From Hemicentrotus pulcherrimus (Eukaryota > Echinodermata > Echinoidea > Camarodonta > Strongylocentrotidae), in assembly GCA_003118195.1 (NCBI GenBank), contig BEXV01002605.1, positions 30,032 to 42,658 on the forward strand: a stretch of 12,627 bases of DNA, given 5' to 3'. Below, piece by piece: positions 1-8,512 of the stretch. Position 1 is the stretch's first letter. The number at the start of each line of letters is the position of its first letter. The notes beneath the pieces were generated by a model that saw only the letters and a program-made list of their open reading frames with translations, did no database searches and was not told the origin of the DNA. Made by a program: the position numbers and the translations under genes.

Positions 1-768
1 CCCCCGCTTATTCAGCTGCTGGCTGAGTCGTTGCGATTTTTTTGGGACCTCCAAAAAAAAAATGTCCGCTTACCCCAGCAAACGTGAGCCCCTCCCCCTG
101 GTACACCCCTCCGTGCAAAGCTATGTCACTGACTGTCTATATTTAAAGGAGGCGCAGAAGGCGAATGCCGTAACTTCTACATTGTGTAGGGTCTGGGATT
201 TGCGGGCGCCCTCTATATTCTAATAAATCCTAGATTCGTGACCCCTCATCTAATGGTGATCTTTATTATTGCACTGTAAAATGGTCTTTATGTAGACAAT
301 ACAAGATAAATGAATCACCCTGCATATTCTCATGGTGATCGTACCCACAAACCAGTGCAAAAACCATGTCAAATTGATAAAAACAAAATATTTATAAAAA
401 GCAATAATACTCATTAATGTTGATATTATTCATCTGGGCTTTTAGTGCGCTTACTACAAGAACGATGTCTCTAGGCGATTATAGATTTGTATTTATATAC
501 ATGCATTTTATATATATATAGCGCGTCCTAGAAAAAAACGAAACCGAGAATTATCGATGTTTAATCATAACTTAATCGCGATTATAAATAATAAATGACA
601 CATATTTGTTGAGCTTAAATCCTCCTCTGCATATTTCACACATGAGTGATTAAAATCGATTTGAAAATTCAAAGAGAAAATTACATGTCCAGAAAGTTCA
701 TTTTGTGCCCTTTCATATTAAACCTCAATTAGGGAAAATGAGCTAGGAATAACAAAGTTCTGTATGTT
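1..768. other. Intergenic, no gene seen
   Basis: There is no convincing ORF or RNA gene. The first 125 bases carry C-rich runs such as GAGCCCCTCCCCCTGG, which could be the end of a mobile element lying mostly outside the window; too little is present to assign it. The rest is AT-rich, with a TATATATATA run near 510-520. Confidence 0.6.
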
Positions 769-1390
769 ATCCCCTTGCCGACAAAGTCGGAGGGGATATA
801 ATAGGGACTTTTAGATTCGCACGAAGAAAATAGGTCTATGCTACCATCGACATCCTTTTAATGCACTGCCTTGAATGGACGTCACACGTATCAGTCCACG
901 CAAATCTATAAGTCCCCAATAACGCTGCCGTCCGTCCGTGCGTCCGTTCGTAACAAATTTAGTTTCCAATCGATAACTTCAGTAATGTTTGACGGATTTT
1001 AATGAAATTTGATATGAAGGTACATGGTATTAAAATACAGGCTAAGGAGTATGTAGGTCAAAGGTCAAAGATCATAGCTCTTTAAATATGCGAACAAATA
1101 CACATCTGGTTTCCGATCGGTAACTTTAGAAGTGTTTGGCGGATTTTAATCAAATTTGATATGAAGGTACATGGTATCAAAATACAGCCTAAGTTCAATT
1201 TCCGAGTATGTAAGTCAAAGCTCATTAAATATGCGAATCTGGTTTCCATTCGATAACTTGAGTAATGTTTGACGAATTTTAATGAAATTTAATATGAAGG
1301 TACATGGTATCAAAATACATGTACAGCCTCAGTTTGATTTCTGAGTATGCAGGTCAAATGTGAAAGGTCATAGCTCATTAAATATGCTAA
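769..1390. repeat. Composite repeat: terminal hairpin, CCGT-rich head, three tandem units
   Basis: A hairpin at 769-797 (ATCCCC...GGGGAT with inner CCGAC/GTCGG) is followed, after a nested insertion, by a CCGT-rich tract (927-951) and three diverged copies of a unit of about 133-148 bases (963-1109, 1110-1242, 1243-1390). Each unit carries TTTCC-ATCG-ATAACTT, then GACGGATTTTAATGAAATTT, then ATGAAGGTACATGGTAT. This layout matches a dispersed non-coding repeat I recall from marine invertebrate genomes; the exact family name is unknown to me. It has no coding capacity. Confidence 0.8.
804..916. mobile_element. 113-bp MITE-like element with terminal inverted repeats
   Basis: The left end GGGACTTTTAGATTCGCACG and the reverse complement of the right end (GGGACTTATAGATTTGCGTG) are inverted repeats with a few mismatches. 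The interior carries CATCCTTTTAATGCACTG and GACGTCACA, both also present near the right end of the 707-bp element at 8247-8953, so the two belong to one family. It sits between the hairpin and the CCGT tract of the surrounding repeat, suggesting a nested insertion. No clear target-site duplication is visible. It is non-autonomous. Confidence 0.7.
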
Positions 1391-2716
1391 AAAAAACCTA
1401 ATTATATATGAGAAAACGTGGTTAACTTCCCTGCCTAGTAATATAATAGTTTATCGGTAGTTCAATGGAGGTACTTGTTCTGACGTATATAGGCCATTTG
1501 TACCCTGCGAGGGAATGCTACCCTTTGCGTTGACTTGCAAGTAATTCTTGCATTTCCATAATTTGATCAAACCAATTCGTCAAGTTCACTGGCCGTCTGC
1601 CGTAGCAACAAACATAATTGACAAAAGACTTCACTCTTTTTCGTTGAAAATCAGCCAAGCATGAAGTCTTTTTTCACGGTAAAACCCAAACAAAAGTGAA
1701 TTAGACTGCTCACCTCTCTTTCCTGCGCGAAGGCAATTTGAATCAAGAAGGCCGGATTCCAAAGGATCTCAAATCCCCTTCATAATTAATATATAAGAAA
1801 AAGTGAATGCATTTCGTTAGTTAATCTAGCATATATTCACCTTCGAATTCAGAATTTCTCTCACGCCATTATAATCTAACCCCGGTCTGCGGCCTTGGGG
1901 AAATACAACATCACTCGGGAAAATTCTAAATTGGTCGGGTTTATTTATTTCTAATTATTGAACGCCGGGGCAAGCAATGTTTGTGTGTGTAGGCCCGTTC
2001 TATGCCAATCCTCACACTATAATTTTCTTTATAAAATGCCTAAGAAATATACATAAGTATATCTCGCTTTATCCCCCAACCGGCAACCCGAAGAGTGTCC
2101 ATTTGTAGATAGATGTGCTGTCAATATCAGCTTCTAAATACATATTATCGATATATTATATATATATACTTGAAATAGGGTGGGGGGGGGTCGTCACGGC
2201 ATTTCTTTTCGAAAGTTTATGTAACATGTTATTATTAAGCCTGTTAACATTTAACAACATTCCCACAACTTTGTGAGCAAGCGTATTGCCTGACACGTGA
2301 ACACTAATCCAATGTACGACTAGTGCAATACAGATTTGTGTTTAATCCTTCCCCGCCCAAATTGACAAGGATATTAAATGAGAAAAAGTCCTTCAAAGCA
2401 ATGACGCTGCCGGCGAAGCGTTTTCTTTTAATATGAAAGTTAGCGCACATGAATTCGCAGAAGCACAAGTTGTGTCACCGTTGAGATACGTGCGCCCCGC
2501 TAAATTAAAATGATGACGACAGTACGACCCATCAACGAGCGGTAGTGCCTACAACTTCACCACAAACAATTAAGCACTTCATCCTCGACTCTACACAGCG
2601 CCAGTGTCTCGTGCACCGAATCAATCAAGTTCATTAGCTCCATGCCCAGTGAGTCGAACTTACGATGGCTCCGATTGTGTTTTTGCTTCAATCACGGGTC
2701 GCCCATCTAATTCTGA
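1391..2716. other. Intergenic upstream region of the GPCR gene
   Basis: There is no ORF of note and no RNA gene. It holds an 11-bp inverted repeat at 1623-1672, an AT-alternating tract near 2146-2169, a G-rich run (2178-2190) and a perfect CACGTG E-box at 2294-2299. Distal regulatory elements of the receptor could lie here, but none can be identified from sequence alone. Confidence 0.6.
1623..1672. repeat. Perfect 11-bp inverted repeat with 28-base loop
   Basis: AAAAGACTTCA at 1623-1633 is the exact reverse complement of TGAAGTCTTTT at 1662-1672. It could form a hairpin but is too short for a typical microRNA precursor and shows no TIR-element ends. Confidence 0.8.
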
Positions 2717-2749
2717 TATAAAACTACCATCGAGTACACCTCCTCAGCA
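2717..2749 (+). promoter_or_regulatory. Putative core promoter (TATA box plus initiator) of the GPCR gene
   Basis: A consensus TATAAAA lies at 2717-2723. An initiator-like TCAGCA at 2744-2749 puts a candidate +1 A at 2746, 29 bases after the first T of the TATA box, which is the usual animal spacing. The resulting leader of about 62 bases (2746-2807) contains no ATG, so the first AUG would be the receptor start. No DPE match was seen at the expected offset. An alternative reading is that CACCTCCTCAG (ending at 2747) is a splice acceptor for an upstream non-coding exon. The sequence cannot separate the two. Confidence 0.45.
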
Positions 2750-2807
2750 ATTGTGTCGTCGGTGATTTTATACCGCGTTAGCTCATTTTAAACGAGCATA
2801 GCCTGAC

Positions 2808-3713
2808 ATGGCGGTTGATAATTTCTCCGCGCTCCCCATGACGCTGGATGAAGATGAAAACTTGGAAAGTTTCGGCATGCTCAACGCTACCATCATCATC
2901 GTAATCGCAGTCCTTGTCAACATCAGTAATTTCATAACTCTTCTTGTCGTTCGCTCCTACAAATACGTATTCAATCCTAACATCCTGATCGGTGGTATAG
3001 CTCTCGTGAACTATGTCTCCACGCTCTCCTTATGCCCTCTCATCGCCTACGCATATCTAGCTTCAGGACCACTACCATCTATCGTCTGTGAGCTCTTTGA
3101 CGCCATGTGGGCATTCTATCAGCTTATATCAACTTCCATCGTCACCTTAATGGTCCTAGACCGCTACATCGCTATCAGAAAACCTATTTTGTATAGAACA
3201 AGACTCAGTGGTGCGTTCATGAAGTACATCATGGTGTGTGCATTGCTGACTTCCATACCCTTATCTTTTACACCCATCATCGTCAAAATCCTAGCAGACG
3301 ATAACGTGGTCGAACTGGAGCGGGAAGGGTCCAGGACAAAATATTGCATCGGATTACACAACCAGTACTACCGCGTTCATAGGATACTCATTCTGGCCGT
3401 CAACTGTGCTCATCTACCCTTGGGCCTATTCTGTTACATTGGCTTCTTGCTGGGAGTGCGGAATTTTGTGAATCGCTGGTTGGTGAGGTTCTCGAACCAA
3501 AACCCATCTTCTGTGGAACCATCGGACGTTGAGGCATACTTATGCTGGTGTCGGTGTGTCAAGAAACAACCCCAGAAGTCGCTCTCGAAAGAGCAGTTGG
3601 TGGAACGAACTCTACATCTTATGAAGAGTCTCCACGTCAAACGGTGCACCAGGATCTCGAAGACCATCGCAGTTGCCGCTGGGATCTACTATATACCATG
3701 GCTATTTTCGCAG
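2808..3713 (+). CDS. Class A GPCR, coding exon 1 (N-terminus to TM6)
   Basis: This exon encodes 302 residues of a rhodopsin-like seven-helix receptor that would act at the cell surface through G proteins; the ligand is unknown. The ATG has a purine at -3 and G at +4, and an in-frame TAG lies nine bases upstream, so the start is well supported. Visible features are N-glycosylation sequons at N5 and N26; TM1 about 27-48 with N41 as N1.50; TM2 about 58-84 with N68 in place of D2.50; C94 (3.25), exactly 25 residues before R119 of the DRY motif (118-120); C180 in ECL2 as its likely disulfide partner; TM5 about 192-217 with P204; a basic ICL3 with a CWCRC cluster (246-250); and TM6 about 283-301 with P297 (6.50) but Y295 in place of W6.48. 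It ends at a phase 0 donor, CAG|GTAAGA. TM2, TM3 and an intron at the end of TM6 loosely recall prostanoid receptors, but I would only call it a divergent orphan. Confidence 0.93.
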
Positions 3714-4176
3714 GTAAGATGACATTCGCATGACATTCGCATGACATTTTGTTTTTAAAAAACAGGGGGAAAGGGGGAAGGTGATGTTACGATGCCCATT
3801 TTAGTGATTCATCGCTACGTTCAGACTTTCTATTTTCAATATTTTGTACGATTGATATACATACAATGAATGAATGATTCCCCGCAATGGAGTAAGGATG
3901 ACTCCTAAATGGTCATGTTAACAGTTACTGGATAAAGCCCTACGGGTGAACAAATCTTAAATCTTACGCCTTTACGAAGCATCTTTTATTCATTGAACAC
4001 ACCACAAAGAGTTTCGAAAATAAACAAGAGTAATTTCAATTTCCGTTTGTATGAGCCATCCAAATTTTATTCGGAATACGCAATTCGTCATATTGTAAAG
4101 TTTGCAGACGAGAGAATAGAAAACGCGTCAGGTTGAATTTTGCGAATGTCTTTGCGATCATGTTATTAATTTTCAG
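3714..4176 (+). other. Putative intron of the GPCR gene (463 bases, GT-AG)
   Basis: The donor CAG|GTAAGA at 3711-3719 matches the consensus at all but the last base. The proposed acceptor is TTAATTTTCAG ending at 4176, with a short T-rich tract and a TATTAAT just upstream that is probably too close to be the branch site. Splicing joins codon 302 to TTT at 4177 in phase 0. The intron begins with an 11-bp tandem repeat and contains an AATAAA at 4019-4024. The donor is strong, but the acceptor is a proposal based on the TM7-like coding potential that follows it. Confidence 0.5.
3719..3748 (+). repeat. 11-bp tandem repeat next to the splice donor
   Basis: ATGACATTCGC occurs at 3719-3729 and 3730-3740, followed by the partial copy ATGACATT. 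The first copy overlaps the last consensus base of the 5' splice site, so the array starts inside the donor motif. Confidence 0.9.
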
Positions 4177-4308
4177 TTTCATATTTTCAACTCTTCGAGC
4201 AGGGCATATTTGTTATATACTCTTGTGACAGAAATCTTTCTTTCGGTTTCTAAATCTTTCACATATAACATCGTAGTCTGTACGACTCGCGTATTGAGAC
4301 GACAGTAG
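4177..4308 (+). CDS. Candidate last coding exon of the GPCR (ECL3, TM7, short tail)
   Basis: Reading in phase 0 from the acceptor at 4176 gives 43 codons and TAG at 4306-4308, extending the receptor to 345 residues. The translation has a polar ECL3 with an N-S-S sequon (307-309), a hydrophobic stretch from about 312 to 337 that fits TM7, then a basic R-V-L-R-R end resembling helix 8. N333 lies 36 residues after P297, the distance between positions 6.50 and 7.50 in rhodopsin, and L342-R343 sits where F-R normally follows. The NPxxY site reads Y-N-I-V-V, so the motif is lost. R7.40, used by prostanoid receptors, is absent (F323), arguing against a true prostanoid receptor. The frame is open from 4120, so the acceptor is not fixed by stops. 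A chance ORF is the main alternative. The stop lies in a tandem repeat, described separately. Confidence 0.55.
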   Translation, partial: FHIFNSSSRAYLLYTLVTEIFLSVSKSFTYNIVVCTTRVLRRQ

Positions 4309-4397
4309 TCGAAGAGAAGCGTTAAAAGATATCCATCTCACGGCGTATTAATGAGCAGACAGCAGTCGAAGAGAAGCGTTAAAAGATATCCATCTCA
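4284..4397 (+). repeat. 57-bp (19-codon) tandem duplication across the proposed stop codon
   Basis: Two adjacent units, 4284-4340 and 4341-4397, are offset by exactly 57 bases. Their last 33 bases are identical (4308-4340 and 4365-4397); the earlier part has diverged. Because 57 is divisible by three, the receptor frame is preserved. Copy 1 has TAG at 4306-4308 and copy 2 has CAG at 4363-4365. Beyond the TAG the frame remains open for 55 codons to TAA at 4474-4476, giving a basic tail with a repeated S-K-R-S-V-K-R-Y-P-S-H-G block. This could be recent 3' UTR or an original C-terminal tail cut short by a C-to-T nonsense change. Confidence 0.9.
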
Positions 4398-4454
4398 TGG
4401 GGACTTATTGATACGTCATTGCCGGATTAAGGAGATCCTTAATCGACTTACAGC

Positions 4455-4460
4455 AATAAA
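4455..4460 (+). terminator. Candidate polyadenylation signal AATAAA for the GPCR gene
   Basis: A canonical AATAAA lies 147 bases after the proposed TAG stop. A G/T-rich stretch (TGGTGGCTTTTGGTTG, 4520-4535) follows at a slightly long but workable distance and could be the downstream element. Cleavage near 4475-4490 would give a short 3' UTR. AATAAA is common in AT-rich DNA, so this is only moderately supported. Confidence 0.35.
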
Positions 4461-4490
4461 TCGTCTACTTGGGTAAACAGCACTTTGCAT

Positions 4491-5815
4491 ACTCAAAAGA
4501 GCAACACAAAATTGACAAATGGTGGCTTTTGGTTGATTGAACCATTGGCGACCTTAATACTTAATATAGGCGAGCAGCTGCAATGAACTTTCAGTACTAT
4601 GGCAAAGACCTTTCCTCACAAGGATAAATTCAAGGCCTAATTGCATTGCCTGTACAGACCATTGGCGGATTAGCAATAATGTCATTTCCATTTTTTCACA
4701 TTTGAAATAGGTCGTACCATGGACCTACTACAAGGGCTACAAGGCCATTGAAATTGCCTTTAATTTTGTTTTACTCTTTGCCTTCGTGTCTGGCAACTAT
4801 CGGCGACTAGTTGGCGGGCAACCTACGCATGCTTTTTAATTTAAAATAGACTTGGAGAATATTTTATTGTTATCAAGACCGAAGTTAACATTAGCGCCAT
4901 TGCCATTATTCTGTGATGTTTCATTAATAGGCACGTGGTATGTTTGTTTTCAACGATTTTACCACAAGGCATAATATACTAAAAGAAGTTTATGGGATCC
5001 AGTAACTTTGTCTCAGATTATGAAACAAAATCCTGGATTTAGCTCATGATACAATGATAATTATAAACCTTTAGGCCAGTCAGAAACCCCGTGACTTTTA
5101 CAAGCCGACCGCCTGTCTGATTATCAAGATATTTATTATTGGAAATGGAAATCAACGGTTTCAAGTTTATAACGCCACAGTCTATTGGGGAAAACGAGTA
5201 TGGTAAACCGGTCACTCAAAGATTTTTTTTTTTTTTTTTTGAGGCACTACTTATCCATTTTGAAGCGCGATCTTTTTAGGGCTTCGATATTACACCATAT
5301 CACAGACACTGATAACAAGTAGGGCCGTGCATCTCGGATTTAACGTTGTTAAACGATGCGTTTAATATGTCAACTTCCTTCAGTCCATAAGGGCGTTGCA
5401 AGGATTTGAAAGGTGAACATTTCAAAAGTTCATGGGCAGCTTTCATTAGCATTGATGGCAACATCGAGTCCTGCAATTATTGTTTGAAAAAGAGGGCCAA
5501 AATAATTGTTTTGTAATCAACATTGAAAAAGATTTCCTAAAAGTATTATGACAAAATATTCACTTTTCAACACCAAAAAATAAAAGCTGGAATTGTTTTA
5601 TACACTGCCTTTGTTGTATACAAAATGAAAGCATCACTTTTCACTCACAGAGGTCAAACAACGCACTCGTTTGAACTGGAATTTAGCACATTTCTTGTAT
5701 ACATCCCTCCTGCTGCTACAGATACATTGATAGATAAGTTTTCCTGGCTCCCCCATTAGTTTCTCTACTCCACACTCAATCCACCCCAATATCACCAAAG
5801 CATTAAAAGCTCAGG
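4491..5815. other. Intergenic region downstream of the GPCR gene
   Basis: AT-rich sequence with no supported ORF or RNA gene. The notable item is an 18-base poly-T run at 5223-5240, which could be the poly(A) tail of a minus-strand retroposed sequence, but no flanking duplication was found. I saw no NPxxY-like or DPWxY-like exon here that would compete with the exon proposed at 4177. Confidence 0.6.
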
Positions 5816-6135
5816 GGGGGTGTTTCACAAAGATCCTAAGTCGAACCTACTGGTATCTCTATTGTTGAACTTTACACTTGAGGAAAGCATCTTTAGCATC
5901 TTTGAAAACATTTTGTAAAAGTTATTTAAAAAGGCATAAAATGTTGATTCAAATCAGTCATTATTTCTATTATCAAGGAGATTTCATGTTCTCGATACGG
6001 AATTTATGGAAAAGTCTACAATTTTTGAATGTTTGCTTTTGAATATGTTTTATTGTAAGGCTACAAAAGGCTCTCCATAGTGTTTAAGTCCAACTTAGAG
6101 TTAAGTTCGACTACGGATCTTTGTGAAACACCCCC
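5816..6135. mobile_element. 320-bp MITE-like element with 31-bp terminal inverted repeats
   Basis: GGGGGTGTTTCACAAAGATC begins a 31-base left end (5816-5846). Its reverse complement forms the right end (6105-6135, finishing TTTGTGAAACACCCCC), with 29 of 31 positions matching. The interior is AT-rich and non-coding, so the element is non-autonomous. Target-site duplications are not obvious because the left end merges into a seven-G run. TIRs with the GTGTTTCACAAAG core are, from memory, frequent in sea urchin and other marine invertebrate DNA, but superfamily assignment is not possible here. Confidence 0.8.
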
Positions 6136-6850
6136 AGATCCGATAGAGGACACTATAAAGCGTTACATTGTATGTTCTTTTGCGGCTTTTCAAATATCCT
6201 TTTTAGAGTTTCCCAACAGAATGTCTATTATGTTAATTTGCAAAAACCACAACGATTGTACGTCGATCATGTCATCTGTAGAAAACTTACCTGTTGCAGC
6301 TCAGTAAAAGCCGCGGTATAATGAAAGGGGCATGGGAAAACAGGAGGAAATTAGCTTGAAAAGGACAACAGCTAGGACCCCTCAAATGGTTGCCTTTTTA
6401 AATCGCATTTATTCCACCTCATTAATCTGATGGCAAACCCGCCCTCGTCATTTCAGTGCCCCGTTAATAACTATGTGGATTCATGACGATCGAATGATCG
6501 GGACATTAGTGCATGGTTGATAGGGTTGATACATTATAGAATTCCTCACACCTAACAGTGATTGATTTGCATGGGTAACATGCATGTGTTATTGATATTA
6601 CAGCCAAAGCGAATGCTACATATATATAATAGTAGAAGGCGATATCGTATTACTTTGGGGGTATTCACATTTATAGAACTTAATGTCTGAAAATGGTATC
6701 TAGAAAAAGTAGGTGAATTCAACGTCCTTATCTAGCAGTGCTTTTTATATAAAGCTGATCTTTATACCCCCCCCCCCAACCTATTTAATAAATGTTTCTT
6801 AGAATTAGATAATGTTACCAGCGATAGCTGTCCTAGCGAGCATGCTAAAG
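6136..6850. other. Intergenic, no gene seen
   Basis: AT-rich, with an 11-base poly-C run at 6767-6777. A short ORF across 6080-6307 starts inside the TIR element and has no recognisable domain, so it is not annotated as a gene. Confidence 0.6.
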
Positions 6851-6904
6851 ATGTGTATTAATATGTGTATTAATGTGTATTAATAGAGAACGTGTTCTCT
6901 ATTA
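6851..6904. repeat. 12-bp tandem repeat leading into a perfect 11-bp inverted repeat
   Basis: ATGTGTATTAAT occurs at 6851-6862 and 6863-6874, followed by GTGTATTAAT (6875-6884). The last copy overlaps a perfect inverted repeat, TAATAGAGAAC-GT-GTTCTCTATTA (6881-6904), with a two-base spacer. The AGAAC/GTTCT half-sites resemble those bound by steroid receptors, but the spacer is two rather than three bases. Confidence 0.85.
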
Positions 6905-6982
6905 TAAATAAAGTTTCTTTAAAAAAGTATGCCCCTAAACCTAGTAGTACTGGCGTGCACATCCCCCAGTTATGAATTTATT

Positions 6983-7180
6983 GCTACGCCACTGCTTTAG
7001 CTCAGCAAACATGGACAAGAGCACATTCACTACGAAACCTGTGGGAAGATTCGCCGAAAAAATAATCACAAACCAGTGGCGAATCCGGGATTCTCTGACG
7101 GGGGTGGATGGGGAGTGTTGGGAGGGGTGCAAGTCCGGAATAAATACTCTGACGGGACAGTTAAAAGGGGGGGGGGGGTG
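6983..7180. mobile_element. hAT-like element termini and G-rich remnant
   Basis: GCTACGCCACTG (6983-6994) and CAGTGGCGAATCCGGGATT (starting 7074) resemble right and left ends of hAT-type transposons, whose termini often begin CAGTGGCG. After the second, G-rich sequence follows, with a diverged internal repeat (TCCGG-A...CTCTGACGGG near 7084-7101 and 7135-7156) and a run of 12 G at 7167-7178. No transposase ORF is present, and ORFs crossing this interval look like by-products of the G-rich remnant. Boundaries are uncertain. Confidence 0.4.
7100..7127 (+). other. Potential G-quadruplex motif
   Basis: Four G-tracts (7100-7104, 7110-7113, 7120-7122, 7124-7127) are separated by loops of 5, 6 and 1 bases, fitting the G3+N1-7 rule. 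It lies within the hAT-like remnant. Confidence 0.6.
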
Positions 7181-8246
7181 GGAAAAGGGTTATCAAATTA
7201 TTATGTTGCCTTTTTCACTCTGGATTTTTCTTTCAAGCAAAGCGAAATTGTTTTCTTTGATTTAGTTTTCTTTTTTTATATTACCAATTAATTTGTGTGT
7301 TTTGTTTTTTTGAGGGAGGATTCTATGGGGGCATATTTTCTATCGGTATATTATGTACATGCACAAACGCACAGGCACACACACACATACCGTACACTAA
7401 CTGGATTTCATGTGTTTAATCTATTAATGGAATGGAATCATTTATTCATGTATTAATTTCGCTATTCGTGATAATGATACAAAGTGGATTATCTACTACT
7501 TTTTTCATAGAATCTGTTTTGCTGTTAGCTTGAATTTAAATTTTGCTGTCACTCGAATTTGTACTAAAAATAAACTCACACAAGCAACAGTTCATTCATT
7601 TATGGCGTGATAAACCTCTTTAAACAAATCAACTACAACAATCAAACAACTGCCAAAACTAAAATTACAAAAGCGGAATAAGAGTACAAAATTTTGTTGC
7701 TCACGAAAGAAATGTCTTACCACTATTTGATATTCATTTACTCATGAATGTTATTTCTGCAATGGATGTAACTTTGTATGCAGTTTACCACGGGATAAGT
7801 GAATGAAGCTCACCTTTGTGCAGATATAGTGATAATGATGATAACAAATACCAGAAAACCATCGTTTGCCCGCCTACTGTAAACATATAAAATGGATTTT
7901 AAAACGTTTTATTTTGTGCACAATGTGAACACACCTGTTATTCCCAACTCATGGTAATCACAAACATCACGACCTCCATCCCTGACAATGATCGAGCTAT
8001 TTAAAAGGAATGCTTTCGTCATTTTTCAATGCATGTGTCTTTAGAAGATACTTCCTTCAAAAACGTTGTGATTCAATATTTGGAAAAGACAATGTGAACA
8101 AACTAATTTTGTACACTGACTTCAAAGTGGGACACGTTTTTTATATGCCAGGATGCTGAAACTCTTTGATGATTCTAAACTTCAGGACCTTCAGTCCTGT
8201 CAATGATATGTTTAAGTGAAGGCTTTCGGTACCAGCGTCTTTATTA
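7181..8246. other. Intergenic, no gene seen
   Basis: AT-rich with a short CA tract near 7370-7386. No ORF with domain-like character, RNA gene or further inverted repeat was identified. Confidence 0.55.
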
Positions 8247-8512
8247 GGTACTTTTAGATTTGCACGACGAGGAAAAGGACTGCGACGTGCAGTGATATCA
8301 TTTTAAAGTAGTCACACCAAGAAGCAAAAGTGATTTGAATTGATGCAAAATTCATATCATTGCGAAGGGAAAGCCTTACTGATCAATTACAACAATTTTC
8401 CTCTTCCAAATATGTTTTGGGCCCGCAGAAATCAACTTTCAAAAATGTTAGTTTTGAGATCCAGATTCACTGCCTACTCGTATTTTTTCGTATTTTGTCG
8501 TAGTTCTTCGTG

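Noticed and set aside
963..1390. CRISPR-like array
   Set aside because: Units are long, diverged and directly abutting, without unique spacers, in eukaryotic-type DNA.
1623..1672. MicroRNA precursor
   Set aside because: Only 11 paired bases and no extended stem of about 22 bp.
3164..3733. ORFs in other frames over exon 1
   Set aside because: They are shadows of the receptor reading frame.
2808..4308. Assignment as a true prostanoid (EP-type) receptor
   Set aside because: TM2-TM3 spacing and an intron at the end of TM6 are suggestive, but the DRY motif is canonical, P5.50 is present, and the proposed TM7 lacks both R7.40 and DPWxY.
6080..6307. 75-codon ORF
   Set aside because: It starts inside a MITE and runs out through its inverted repeat; no motif is visible.
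6941..7291. Overlapping ORFs on both strands (63-97 codons)
   Set aside because: They are by-products of G-rich, hAT-like repeat sequence; translations are glycine/lysine-rich without domains.
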